Source of the DNA: Dinghuibacter silviterrae
GTDB lineage: Bacteria > Bacteroidota > Bacteroidia > Chitinophagales > Chitinophagaceae
Assembly (NCBI RefSeq): GCF_004366355.1
Contig: NZ_SODV01000001.1
Location: 2,542,001 to 2,606,000, forward strand
Direction of reading: 5' to 3'
Length of the DNA: 64,000 bases
Shown here: positions 36,805 to 45,950 of the stretch, piece by piece
Layout of the letters: every line of letters begins with the position of its first letter
Position numbering within the stretch: position 1 is the stretch's first letter
Notes under the pieces: model-generated
The model's database searches: none
What the model saw: only the letters and a program-made list of their open reading frames with translations
Told to the model about the DNA's origin: nothing
Program-made: the position numbers and the translations under genes

Positions 36805-37161
36805 GTGAATAACCCATTCGTCAAAATAACGCTTTTGCTCCATCTGGATTGGTGGGGGCGTGTGTTCATGTCCTCGTCCGAGGTGCCGGGCCCTGTGCGT
36901 GGGTTTCAAACCTCGCGCCCCGAACCCGTTTCCAGCGAAGAAGAATTGTTGTCCGCGATCAGGCACCTGGTGCGAAAAACCGCCATCCAGGGATACAACA
37001 AAGCCTGGCTCGAAAATTCCTTACAAGCAAAGTTGCGATCATACCCCCATCTCGTAGGGACCATGCAGGAGGTGGCGATCCTCCTGTTCATCTCCCGGAG
37101 CGTTGCACGACATTGCCCCTTTTCATTCGATATGGATGAATTGAGGAGACTTTGGCGATAG
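36805..37161 (+). CDS. Small cytoplasmic protein, unknown
   Basis: The frame gives 118 residues from a GTG at 36805, or 97 residues from the ATG at 36868, which has a G-rich GGTGGGGG stretch about 10 bases upstream and may be the true start. The protein has a charged and hydrophobic mixture with a C-terminal amphipathic segment (SFDMDELRRLWR). No family was recognised. The upstream 130 bases are AT-rich. It may not be a real gene, but the frame is open without shadow from another gene. Confidence 0.45.
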   Translation: MNNPFVKITLLLHLDWWGRVFMSSSEVPGPVRGFQTSRPEPVSSEEELLSAIRHLVRKTAIQGYNKAWLENSLQAKLRSYPHLVGTMQEVAILLFISRSVARHCPFSFDMDELRRLWR

Positions 37162-37326
37162 GACCGCTCCGGGGGGGCCCTACCCCGGGGGGCTTACCTT
37201 TCACCATTCAGGCGCCGCGGGCTGCCTTCCCCTTCGGGCGCCACAGGCGCCTGTACTTTTTTACCATTTTATGCGCCCCCGCGCGTTTGCGCGGCTAGTT
37301 GCGATTTTTTTTTGCAATTTTGGCAA
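37162..37326 (+). other. Gap with GC-rich palindromes and T-run before the GH2 gene
   Basis: This gap contains a palindrome ACAGGCGCCTGT (about 37241-37252), a CCGGGG/CCCCGG hairpin (about 37173-37192) and a stem CCGCGC/GCGCGG (37279-37294) followed after ten bases by nine T residues (37305-37313). The last resembles an intrinsic terminator, placed only 13 bases before the GH2 start. No gene is present. Confidence 0.45.
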
Positions 37327-40098
37327 ATGAAGCGAGTTTTTTTGACGGCCGTCTGCGGCCTTTACTTTATGGCCAATGCTCAAACGGTTAAGCAGCAGGC
37401 GCTCACCCACTTCTTTTTGCAGTCCTCCGCCGTGGTCCACCCGGGAGGCGACACCCTTTCCTCCCCCGACTTTGTCTCCGACCTTTATTGGTTCCCGGTG
37501 ACCGTGCCCTCCACCGTCCTGACCGGCCTGGTGGCCAATCACGTCTATCCCGATCCGTACCAGGGGATGAACAACATGCAGATCCCCGACGCCAACGATA
37601 CCTTTAACCTCCAATACCACCTCGATCAATACAGCCACCTCCCCGGCGAACCCAACCCCTGGAAAAAACCGTACTGGTACCGGACCACCTTCCAGGTCCC
37701 GGCGGCCGACAAGGGGAAACACTTCGAACTTGTTTTCAAAGGCATCAACTACAGGGCCGAGGTCTGGCTCAACCGCCGGCTCATCGCCGACTCCAGCCAA
37801 ATGGTAGGCATGTTCGGCCAATACCACCTCGACGTCAGCAAGGCCATCGCGGCCGGTGGGGCAAACGTCCTCGCTGTAAAAATTTTTCCCCTGGACCAAC
37901 CAGGCCTGCCCGCACCCCCCCAGCTGAAGGCCATGGGCGACTTTTTCCTAAACGGTGGTCCCAACGGCGACATCGGCCAGAACGTCACCATGCTTTGCTC
38001 CATCGGGTGGGACTGGATACCGGAAGTCCACGACCGGAACATCGGGATCTGGCAGCCGGTGTATCTCCGCACCACCGGACAGGTCGTCATCGAGCAGCCG
38101 CGGGTGGTGACCACGTTCTCTGGTGCGTCCGCTCACTCCGGCGCCTCCCCCGACGGCGCCGCCTTCGCGGACACGACCTCCGCGCACATCGCCCTGTCGG
38201 TGCATTTGCGGGATTTTGGCGCTGCCACTTCCGGGGCGCTCCGGGTGACGGTCACTCCTGAAACCTTTAGCGGTTCCACCCTTGTTTTCGACCGGCCCGT
38301 TTCCGTGGACAGCTCGCGCGATTTCTCCCTCGATTTCGTGATGGCCCATCCCCACCTTTGGTGGCCCAACGGTTATGGCCGCCCGGATCTGTACCGGGTT
38401 AGGTTGCAGTTTCGCTCTTCTACCGGACAATTATCCGATGACACCTCTTTCCTGATGGGTGTCCGGACCGTGGGTTCCAAAACCGTTAATGTCAACGGCT
38501 GGGTGCGCCGCGATTTTTATGTCAACGGACGCCGCGTCCACCTCGTGGGCGGCGCCTGGGTACCCGACATGCTTCTGAACCGGGACTCCGTCCGGTATGA
38601 CTATGAACTCCACCTTTGCCAAAACGCCAACGTCAACCTCGTCCGTATTTGGGGTGGGGGTATTGGTGAGACCGACGACTTCTTTACCCTCTGCGACCGC
38701 TACGGGTTGCTCGTCTGGCAAGACTTCTGGATTACCGGGGACACCCAGGGCGAATTCAAAGGGTCACCCGCCTGGCCCCTGCAGGGCGACGTGTTCGTCC
38801 GGGATATCGTCAACACCATCCTGCGTGTCCGCAACCACCCCAGCCTCCTGGTATGGACCGGCGGCAACGAGGGGCACGCGCGTCTGGAGCTGTACAACGC
38901 CATGCGCGACAACGTCGCCCAACTCGACGGTACCCGTCCATTTATTCCCAGCTCCTCCGGTTTTGCCAAACAAACCAAGGACTTCAAGGGTTCCTGGCCC
39001 GACGACCAGCCGTCCGGTGTGTACAGCGGCGGGTCTTATGCCTATAACGACGCATCTTTTTACTACAAACTCGTAGACGAAGGCAAAGACTGGGTGTTCA
39101 AGGACGAGACCGGTCTGCCCTCCCAGCCGCCCTACAATACGCTCTCGAAGATCATCCCCGACCTCGTCCCCGATACGAGCCTGCCTTTCCCGCTCAACAA
39201 TACCTGGGGCTACCACGACGCCTGCGAGGGTGCCGCACGCTATTCCAAATACTACGCCACCATGGTCGATGAATTCGGCGCGCCCACCAGCATCCGCGAC
39301 TTTTCCACCAAGATGCAGTTCCTCAACGCGGACGGATACCGCGGCATTTTCGAAGCCGCCGGCCATCACCTCAACACCACCGGCGGCGTGATGCTTTGGA
39401 AACTCAACAGCGCCTTCCCCAGCGTCGTCTGGCAGATTTACGATTGGTACCTGGAACCCAACGCCGGTTACTACTTCATGCAACGCGCCTGCGAGCCCGT
39501 CCACGTCCAGCTCAACCTCGACGACACGGCCGTGGCGGTCATCAACCGGACGTACACCGCGAGGCCAGGGCTCTCGGTTCGCGCCTCCGTGTTCTCGCCC
39601 GACGGCCGGTCTTTGTTCCGGCGCGTCGTTCCCGTGTCCCTCGATACGACGGATGTGCGCGAGGTGCTTCCTCTTTCTTCCGTGCTGGGTTCTTTGCCCG
39701 GTATTTCCTTTGTATGCCTGGAGCTGTCCGATGCCCACGGGGCGGTGCTTTCCCGCAATACGTATTGGCTTGCGCCTACGCATCACTTCAGCGCGCTGGC
39801 GTCGATGCCGGCTGCTTCCGTGGAAACCACGGTCATCACTTCCGTGCGTTCGGCGCGGTCGGTCTCTTATATGTTGCGTTTTCACAACCCCGGCACGGGT
39901 CTCGCCTTCTTTTTAAATCCGCAGATTTTCGCCGGGGGCGAGGAGGTGATGCCGTCTTTCTGGAGCGACAACTATTTCACCCTGGAGCCGGGGGCAAGCG
40001 CCACCGTCACCGTTAGTGTGCCGGTGGAAAAGGTGCACGGGCCGCTGTCGCTCGTGACGGAGGGATGGAACGTGGGGCGCAAGGAGCGGAAGCTCTAG
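37327..40098 (+). CDS. Secreted GH2-family glycosidase (beta-mannosidase/exo-glucosaminidase-like)
   Basis: The ATG at 37327 gives 923 residues with signal peptide MKRVFLTAVCGLYFMANAQ; an in-frame TTG 15 bases upstream is less likely. The order is N-terminal sugar-binding beta-sandwich, Ig-like domain, TIM barrel and C-terminal beta domains. The motif SIGWDWIPEVHDRNIGIW and VWTGGNEG (E515, candidate acid/base) are typical of the mannosylglycoprotein beta-mannosidase/exo-beta-glucosaminidase branch. E649 in MVDEFGAP may be the nucleophile, but the spacing from E515 is larger than expected. The substrate is therefore open. Confidence 0.85.
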   Translation: MKRVFLTAVCGLYFMANAQTVKQQALTHFFLQSSAVVHPGGDTLSSPDFVSDLYWFPVTVPSTVLTGLVANHVYPDPYQGMNNMQIPDANDTFNLQYHLDQYSHLPGEPNPWKKPYWYRTTFQVPAADKGKHFELVFKGINYRAEVWLNRRLIADSSQMVGMFGQYHLDVSKAIAAGGANVLAVKIFPLDQPGLPAPPQLKAMGDFFLNGGPNGDIGQNVTMLCSIGWDWIPEVHDRNIGIWQPVYLRTTGQVVIEQPRVVTTFSGASAHSGASPDGAAFADTTSAHIALSVHLRDFGAATSGALRVTVTPETFSGSTLVFDRPVSVDSSRDFSLDFVMAHPHLWWPNGYGRPDLYRVRLQFRSSTGQLSDDTSFLMGVRTVGSKTVNVNGWVRRDFYVNGRRVHLVGGAWVPDMLLNRDSVRYDYELHLCQNANVNLVRIWGGGIGETDDFFTLCDRYGLLVWQDFWITGDTQGEFKGSPAWPLQGDVFVRDIVNTILRVRNHPSLLVWTGGNEGHARLELYNAMRDNVAQLDGTRPFIPSSSGFAKQTKDFKGSWPDDQPSGVYSGGSYAYNDASFYYKLVDEGKDWVFKDETGLPSQPPYNTLSKIIPDLVPDTSLPFPLNNTWGYHDACEGAARYSKYYATMVDEFGAPTSIRDFSTKMQFLNADGYRGIFEAAGHHLNTTGGVMLWKLNSAFPSVVWQIYDWYLEPNAGYYFMQRACEPVHVQLNLDDTAVAVINRTYTARPGLSVRASVFSPDGRSLFRRVVPVSLDTTDVREVLPLSSVLGSLPGISFVCLELSDAHGAVLSRNTYWLAPTHHFSALASMPAASVETTVITSVRSARSVSYMLRFHNPGTGLAFFLNPQIFAGGEEVMPSFWSDNYFTLEPGASATVTVSVPVEKVHGPLSLVTEGWNVGRKERKL

Positions 40099-40502
40099 CG
40101 GTACTCGATCTTCCAGTGCATTTTATTCAGGGAATCGACGCTATAGTCGTGGCGCACGACAATCAGGTAGAAAAGGCTGTCCCGGAGGTTCGGATCGTCC
40201 TGGAAGTCGATATAGGCAAAAAACACGTGCAGACAGCTGTCGTCCGCCAGGTTGATCGCGTTGACCCACGTGTTTTTGTCCGGCCCTTTTCCTTCCGGCC
40301 CGAAAAGAAGGTACGGGCGGATGCTGTCGTGTGGCTGGAGCTTGCTGTCGTCCTGGTATTTGAAGTCCGTGTACGCCGAATCACAGGAAACGTAAAAATG
40401 TATGGTCCTGTTCGAACGGTTGTATAAGACCAGTTTCGCCGACCGGTCCCTGGACTGGCAGCTGAGTAGGAATGCCAAGAATATCAAATATTTTAAGCGC
40501 AT
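40095..40502 (-). CDS. Small putative lipoprotein, unknown
   Basis: The protein has 135 residues. The N-terminus MRLKYLIFLAFLLSC has a lipobox LLSC, so a lipid-anchored periplasmic or surface protein is likely. The mature sequence (LVLYNRSNRTIHFYVSCDS, PYLLFGPEGKG) has no recognised domain. Its TAG stop and the GH2 TAG stop share a CTAG palindrome at 40095-40098. It is divergent from the DUF4157 gene with 38 bases between starts. Confidence 0.72.
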   Translation of the reverse strand: MRLKYLIFLAFLLSCQSRDRSAKLVLYNRSNRTIHFYVSCDSAYTDFKYQDDSKLQPHDSIRPYLLFGPEGKGPDKNTWVNAINLADDSCLHVFFAYIDFQDDPNLRDSLFYLIVVRHDYSVDSLNKMHWKIEYR

Positions 40503-40540
40503 AAACGGAAATATTTTGTACTTTTTAGGATCATTTCTAT

Positions 40541-41119
40541 ATGCGTTCTTCTCACGAAAAAACCAGGCAGCCCGACGATAGCCGCGCTGCCTCCGAGCAC
40601 CCCGGGTTCCGCGGCACCGCCGTTCAACGCGCCACCGGCCATCCCGATGAAGATAAACTGGAGAAAGAGCCGACGGTGTCTGCTATGTTGGCGCCCGGCG
40701 CCACCGTGCAACGGGCTGATGCTCCGCTCAAGGATGAAGAGCCTATCAACAGGATGGCCGCACCCGGCGCAGCTCCTGTGCAAGCCAAGGCAGAACCCAA
40801 CCGCACCGGTTTGCCCGACGGTCTGAAAAGCGGTGTGGAAAACCTCTCCGGTCAGGACCTTTCCGACGTACGCGTACACTATAATTCTTCCGCGCCGGCC
40901 CAACTCCAGGCCCTCGCTTATGCCCAGGGCAACGACATCCACGTCGGACCCGGTCAGGAAAAACACGTTCCCCACGAAGCCTGGCATGTCGTCCAGCAAC
41001 GGGAGGGCCGTGTGCAACCGACCGCCCAGTTGATGAAAGGCACTCCCCTCAACGACGACCCTTCCCTGGAGGCGGAAGCCACCGAGATGGGGAATAAGGC
41101 GCTCGGCCTCGGGATGTAG
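40541..41119 (+). CDS. DUF4157 eCIS-associated putative metallopeptidase
   Basis: The protein has 192 residues with no signal peptide. Residues 1-85 are polar and disordered; residues about 89-160 match the DUF4157 domain (LPDGLKSGVENLSGQDLSDVRVHYNS) with the zinc motif HEAWH at 145-149 in HEAWHVVQQ, and a downstream glutamate-rich stretch SLEAEATEMG could supply the third ligand. DUF4157 is the characteristic associated domain of eCIS effectors. It is convergent with the AAA gene of the eCIS operon and lies 11 bases from its end. It has no separate toxin domain. Confidence 0.9.
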   Translation: MRSSHEKTRQPDDSRAASEHPGFRGTAVQRATGHPDEDKLEKEPTVSAMLAPGATVQRADAPLKDEEPINRMAAPGAAPVQAKAEPNRTGLPDGLKSGVENLSGQDLSDVRVHYNSSAPAQLQALAYAQGNDIHVGPGQEKHVPHEAWHVVQQREGRVQPTAQLMKGTPLNDDPSLEAEATEMGNKALGLGM

Positions 41120-41130
41120 GGGGAGCCGGC

Positions 41131-42483
41131 TCATGCGCTTTTCCCCTCCTTTTCAAACTCCTTGCGGATCCCGCGGAGGAGGTCTTTTTGTAAAATAATG
41201 TTGCTCCCGCGCTTCATGGCCATCAGTGCGCAGTAACGCGTCACGTTGATGATGGCGCCTCCCGTCATTTCATACTTGTCGGCTATGTCTTCGAGACGGA
41301 CGCCATCTTCAAGTCCCGCCTTGACCGGAAGGGATTGTTTCCATAACCGGAGCCGCTGGTCCGGCCCCGGCATGGGGAAGTAGATCATCGACTGGAAACG
41401 GCGGCTAAACGCGTCGTCCAGGTTGGCCTTCAGGTTTGTCGCCAGGATGACCACCCCGGGGAAGTCCTCAATCCGCTGGAGCAGGTAAGAAACCTCTTGG
41501 TTGGCGTATCGGTCGTGGGCGCTGGAGGTTTCTGTTCTTTTGCCAAAAAGAGCATCGGCCTCGTCAAAAAAAAGGATCCACTGTTTGTGCTCCGCCTGGT
41601 CGAAAACACCGGAAAGGTTTTTTTCGGTTTCCCCGATGTATTTCGAGACAACCATCGAAAGGTCGATGCGGTAGGTGGCGAGACCTGCGCTTTTGCCCAG
41701 GAGGGCCGCCGTCAGTGTTTTCCCTGTCCCCGGGGGACCATAGAACAACGCCCGGTAACCCGGCTTCACCTGTTTGCGCAGGTCCCATTCGTCCAGAAGT
41801 CGTTGCCCATAGGTCAACCAGTCCCTGATCTCGCCGACTTCTTCCAGGGAATGCGCCGGCAGCACCAGGTGATCCCAGTCCATCCCCGTCCGCAACCGCT
41901 TGGCGGGAAAGTTCATGCTAAAGTCCGGTTCGTGGCTCAGACCCGTGGTGAAATAGTTCAGGTACTCCGGGCTAAGCCGTATGGTCCCGCTCAAAAAGGG
42001 CTCATCCGAAGCCGCGTCCGTCAGCCGGAGGATGTTGAACTTGCGGAAACAATGGTCTTCCCGGAAAAGGTCCATCAGCCGGAACCTCCGTTCCAGGTTT
42101 CCCGCCGCCAGCAAAAAGGCCGCGGTTTCACCGGTAGGCAGAAATCCGCCATGCTGGTGTCCCTTGATCCCCCCGAATTCCGTAAAGCCCCGGTCATAAT
42201 CCGCGTTGCGGGTAAAAAAAACGTCCAGGATATGCGGCTGTATATGGGGCGCCAGCGCCAGCAGGACGACCAGCCTTTCATCCGGTCCCAGGTTGTAATA
42301 GCGGACGATCTCCGCATAAAACGAAGGATCGCCCGTCAGGTCCGGCATCGGCACTTCGGTCACGTCGGTATACATGCCGGCTTGCCCCCAGTGGCGTTGC
42401 AACCGCGTCTCGATGACGGCGGAGAGCCATTGCATTTCCCTTTCCAGGACAGTGGCATTGTGTTGTATGGCATTTATGTCCAT
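41131..42483 (-). CDS. eCIS AAA+ ATPase (Afp15/Pvc15-like)
   Basis: The protein has 450 residues. An N-terminal domain of about 200 residues is followed by an AAA+ domain with Walker A GPPGTGKT at residues 249-256, Walker B ILFFDEAD at 303-310 and arginine-finger region FSRRFQS near 357. In Afp/PVC-type particles the equivalent ATPase is needed for particle assembly or cargo loading, and is not part of the finished tail. It overlaps the tape-measure gene by ten bases and is the last gene of the operon. Confidence 0.92.
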   Translation of the reverse strand: MDINAIQHNATVLEREMQWLSAVIETRLQRHWGQAGMYTDVTEVPMPDLTGDPSFYAEIVRYYNLGPDERLVVLLALAPHIQPHILDVFFTRNADYDRGFTEFGGIKGHQHGGFLPTGETAAFLLAAGNLERRFRLMDLFREDHCFRKFNILRLTDAASDEPFLSGTIRLSPEYLNYFTTGLSHEPDFSMNFPAKRLRTGMDWDHLVLPAHSLEEVGEIRDWLTYGQRLLDEWDLRKQVKPGYRALFYGPPGTGKTLTAALLGKSAGLATYRIDLSMVVSKYIGETEKNLSGVFDQAEHKQWILFFDEADALFGKRTETSSAHDRYANQEVSYLLQRIEDFPGVVILATNLKANLDDAFSRRFQSMIYFPMPGPDQRLRLWKQSLPVKAGLEDGVRLEDIADKYEMTGGAIINVTRYCALMAMKRGSNIILQKDLLRGIRKEFEKEGKSA

Positions 42484-45400
42484 TCTACGTGCAGATTTTT
42501 ATGCATCCAGGTGGTTTTGATCAGGCCCCAACCCCAGGGGAGAAAGGGCAAGAGGACGTCGATCCCCCGTTGTTCCACGCGCAGGGTCCACGCCTCCTGC
42601 GTTTCCGCCAGCGACCCGTCCCGTTGCAGGAAAGAAACCCTCAATCCGTCCGGGCTCGTTTTGCCCAGCTTCGTCCATTGTTGCAAGACTACCCTCAAAA
42701 GCTCTTCGCCCAGGGACGTCTCCGCCTCCGTCAGGTTTACTTCCAAAGGGACGGGGTCTTCCAGGTTCAAACCACAAAGAATTTTATTGAGGACAAGGTC
42801 CTGTTCGACCGGTTCGGTTTTCGTCATTTCCTGCCCATACACCAGGTACTGCAGCAAGTGCACCGCGCGCTGCTGCGCCTCCTCATGGACAAACTGCCCC
42901 TTCTCCAGCCACTGCAGCCTCTGGAAAAGCGTAGGCAGGAGCGGGTGCAGCAAAACCAGGCCCGCATTGCGTACATAAAGGCCCGCAAGGGCGGGTTTTT
43001 TCTTCGGGCGGGTTTTCTCCTCTTCTTTCCGCCGTTGTTCCTCTTGCCGTCGTTGCTCCGCGAGTTCCTGGGCGATGCGGCGCTGCGCCTCCAGGCGGTC
43101 GGCGCGCGCGCGTGCGGCTGCGTTCGCGCGTTCGTCCGCTTTCGCGGTTCTTCGCTTCTCCTCGTTGTCTCGCGTTTCCGCGCCTCCCTGCGCCTCCGTG
43201 CTCACCTCGACGCCCGCCGGCAGGCGCCGCCTCAGCAGTGCGCGGAACGACGGCAGGAAGGGTGCGCCATCCAATGAAAACGCAAAGGGCGGGGCCGACG
43301 CCTTTAGCAAGGCGGCGTACAACGGGATCCCTCCCCTGCGTCGCGCTTCCAGGAAGGACAACAGTGCCACCGCAAAGGTCTGCGGGTCCTTGGCACCGTA
43401 ACGATCACCCAGGAAAAGCAACGCGCATTCCAGGAATAAAGTATCGAACGCGGAGCGCTCCGCCGTGCCGCGGATGACCGACAGGAACAGCCTGCGGATG
43501 TCTTGCATAAAAGCCAGGGTACGCCTGTCCCAACCCGGATGCCGTTTGCCCATCCAGGTCTGAAGGGCCGTCTCCAGGCGCGGATCCGGAACCCCTCTCG
43601 TTTGGGTGGAGTCCATCCAGGTCGTAATCAGGCGTGCAATGCCCGGTGTCCATCTTTGCGGGGTGCCGCTTTGTGCGGATGGCCCGCTTAACGCCGGTGA
43701 AGCCGCCACCAACAAAAACCGTAAGGTCCGGGCGCCGGTGGTTTCCGGTGCTTCGCCCGCTCCCCCCAACATCGCGCCATACGCCAACCCCTGTACCAGC
43801 GCACGCGTCTCCAGCCCGGTCCGCTCCGACAGCCAGCGAAGGACTTCCTCCAGGAAGTGTCCCCCTTCCGACGAAGGACGTTCATCCCACCAAGAGGGCA
43901 GCGGGCCCTTTTCTTCCATGGCCAACCCCTTTAGCAAAGGAAGCGCCCGCTCCCAATCGGCCACCGTCGGACCGGGACCCGGGAGGGTGGCTTCCAGGGG
44001 TGTCAAACCTTGCAAGAGGCGCAGCAATGCCCGGAAAAGGTCGGCAGCTTCCGGCGCAAAAAAGGCGCTGGACGCCGGGGTATCGCCTTCGGCCGGGGGC
44101 ATTCCCGCAGGGAGCTGCGTGTCGCCTTTCGCAGAAGTCGCGGTGTCGCCCGGCTGCGCCCCCCGTTCGGCAAGGCCCGCGCTCTCGCCAGTCAACGCCT
44201 TCCCCTCGGCAAGGCCCGCGACGTCGCGAAGTGGCGGGACCCCTTCTTCTGTCGAGGCAGCCGTCGGCGTATTGCCGGCAAGAGCCGCCGCTGCAGCAGC
44301 GCTGGTTGCGGCGGGCGTGGTCCCGGGCGCTACAGAAGACGGTACGCCGGGGCTTTGTTGTACGGATTCCTTCCATATATCCAATAGCAAGCGGAAAAGC
44401 GAACTTGGCTCCAGTACCCCCCAGCCGGCAGTCTCGCCCTCCAGGTCAGGAGGAGCGCCCGCGCCATGTTCTCCTACGAGGAGGGAGAGGAGCGCGTGGT
44501 AGGAAAGGCGGTAGTGGCTTGCCAACCCGGACAGTTGTCTTTCGAGGAACATGCGGGTATTGAAGACGGAACCCTTTTCTGTCCACAGATAGCCCAGGAT
44601 GATGGTCCATACGACCCTTCTAAACGCCCCGGGTCCGGTTTGGGGGCGCCGGGCGGTTTGTATGCGGGTGGCGTAATCCAGGATGAATTCGGCATGGGTG
44701 GGTTCTTCGAGACGCACGACGATTTTCAGGCCGGCATCGCCAAAGGAGTCCACGACGCGCTCCCGGACGGCGGTGGCCTGACCGAGGTCCGCGAGGGTCC
44801 GGCGGAGCGAAGAGGGTAAACGGGTAAATAGTGTAGAAAGGACGACGGGCAGGGGTTTGTCGGGCCGCGTGGCAGCGGGTGCCGCCGGTAGCTGCCGGGT
44901 CGAGGCTGTCATCACCGGCGGCTGATCAAGGTCGAGCAGGTAGTGGCGAAGCCAATCCAACTGTGCCTCAAGGTCGAGGACGTCCCAGCGGAACGTGTCG
45001 GTGGCTTCGGTTTCCGGTTCATCGCCTTCGTCTTCGAGGATGAGTTCGCGCAGGATTTTTTGGAGCGCATCCTGGTCCTGGAAACGGCTGGCCGTTTGGG
45101 CGAGGGCGTTGGAAAAAAGCGCCAGGAGTTCTGAGTAGCTGACGTTGTAGTGTCCGGCAATGTCCATCAGCGTTTGCCGGGCAAAGGCCCTTCGGTTGAA
45201 TTGGCCGGCCATGTCCTTGAGCAGGAACGTCAGGATGAACAACCATATTTCGCGGGAAAAAGGGTTGGTTTCTTCCGGTACCCAACGGGTTTCCTGTTGG
45301 GTACGGACAAGGGTGTCGTGGTAACCGGATATAAAGGGTCCCTCGCCGGGCGCGAGCAGGCTTACGACAGCGTGGAGCGCCGGATCGGGGAACTGGTAGG

Positions 45401-45950
45401 CGAGGCGCCGGCGGACGTAGGCGAGTTGGCCGGTGCGCAACAACACTGGGAGCAATTGGCCGGGCGCTGTCGCATACAGGCGTTCGAGGAGGTGCTGGGG
45501 TGCGTCCTCCGGCTGGTGTGAGGCCCACCAGGGGAGGATACCTTCGAGGAGAAAATATTCCAGGAGTTCGGCGGATCGTGGTGGGTCGCCGGGGTTGGCA
45601 CCGGGCGGCAGGGTGTCGGGCCCGAAGGGGCCCTGACGTGGGTCGCTGACAGACGGCGCGCCGGCCACCGCGCCCAGCCGCTCCAGAATGGCCCTTTCGA
45701 GGGCCACCCGGAACCGATCGGGAAAGTCTCTTTCGATGTGGTCAACATCGAGGATGCCGAGGTCGAGCTCCAGGGTATCGAGACGGAGCACCTGATGGGG
45801 TGGGATGCAGGCCTCGAAGACGGTTTCCATGAGGGGGACGGCTTCCTGTTCGAAAAGACGGCTAAAGCGGGTTTGAAGGACGTAGGCTTTTTCCCTGGAG
45901 GAGTAGGCAATGTCCCAGATGTAGCGTTGGATGACATACGGCTGGCTCAT
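42474..45950 (-). CDS. eCIS tape-measure protein (CIS_TMP, Afp14-like)
   Basis: The ATG at 45950 overlaps the stop of the preceding gene as ATGA and gives 1158 residues; an upstream in-frame start would lie inside that gene. The N-terminus SQPYVIQRYIWDIAYSSREK and the motif LDTLELDLGIL match the contractile injection system tape-measure family. Residues about 535-630 are an Ala/Pro/Gly-rich linker, about 920-980 a Glu/Arg-rich coiled-coil-like stretch, and the C-terminus (NAGLVLLHPLLPTLFQRL) is the conserved end domain. It probably sets tube length. Confidence 0.9.
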   Translation of the reverse strand: MSQPYVIQRYIWDIAYSSREKAYVLQTRFSRLFEQEAVPLMETVFEACIPPHQVLRLDTLELDLGILDVDHIERDFPDRFRVALERAILERLGAVAGAPSVSDPRQGPFGPDTLPPGANPGDPPRSAELLEYFLLEGILPWWASHQPEDAPQHLLERLYATAPGQLLPVLLRTGQLAYVRRRLAYQFPDPALHAVVSLLAPGEGPFISGYHDTLVRTQQETRWVPEETNPFSREIWLFILTFLLKDMAGQFNRRAFARQTLMDIAGHYNVSYSELLALFSNALAQTASRFQDQDALQKILRELILEDEGDEPETEATDTFRWDVLDLEAQLDWLRHYLLDLDQPPVMTASTRQLPAAPAATRPDKPLPVVLSTLFTRLPSSLRRTLADLGQATAVRERVVDSFGDAGLKIVVRLEEPTHAEFILDYATRIQTARRPQTGPGAFRRVVWTIILGYLWTEKGSVFNTRMFLERQLSGLASHYRLSYHALLSLLVGEHGAGAPPDLEGETAGWGVLEPSSLFRLLLDIWKESVQQSPGVPSSVAPGTTPAATSAAAAAALAGNTPTAASTEEGVPPLRDVAGLAEGKALTGESAGLAERGAQPGDTATSAKGDTQLPAGMPPAEGDTPASSAFFAPEAADLFRALLRLLQGLTPLEATLPGPGPTVADWERALPLLKGLAMEEKGPLPSWWDERPSSEGGHFLEEVLRWLSERTGLETRALVQGLAYGAMLGGAGEAPETTGARTLRFLLVAASPALSGPSAQSGTPQRWTPGIARLITTWMDSTQTRGVPDPRLETALQTWMGKRHPGWDRRTLAFMQDIRRLFLSVIRGTAERSAFDTLFLECALLFLGDRYGAKDPQTFAVALLSFLEARRRGGIPLYAALLKASAPPFAFSLDGAPFLPSFRALLRRRLPAGVEVSTEAQGGAETRDNEEKRRTAKADERANAAARARADRLEAQRRIAQELAEQRRQEEQRRKEEEKTRPKKKPALAGLYVRNAGLVLLHPLLPTLFQRLQWLEKGQFVHEEAQQRAVHLLQYLVYGQEMTKTEPVEQDLVLNKILCGLNLEDPVPLEVNLTEAETSLGEELLRVVLQQWTKLGKTSPDGLRVSFLQRDGSLAETQEAWTLRVEQRGIDVLLPFLPWGWGLIKTTWMHKNLHVEWT

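Noticed and set aside
37279-37313. Strong terminator directly before the GH2 start
   Set aside because: The stem is separated from the T-run by about ten bases, so it is only listed as part of the gap and not called a confident terminator.
41497-42978. 493-codon plus-strand frame across the AAA and tape-measure genes
   Set aside because: The minus strand has Walker motifs and a coherent operon; no domain is visible on the plus strand.
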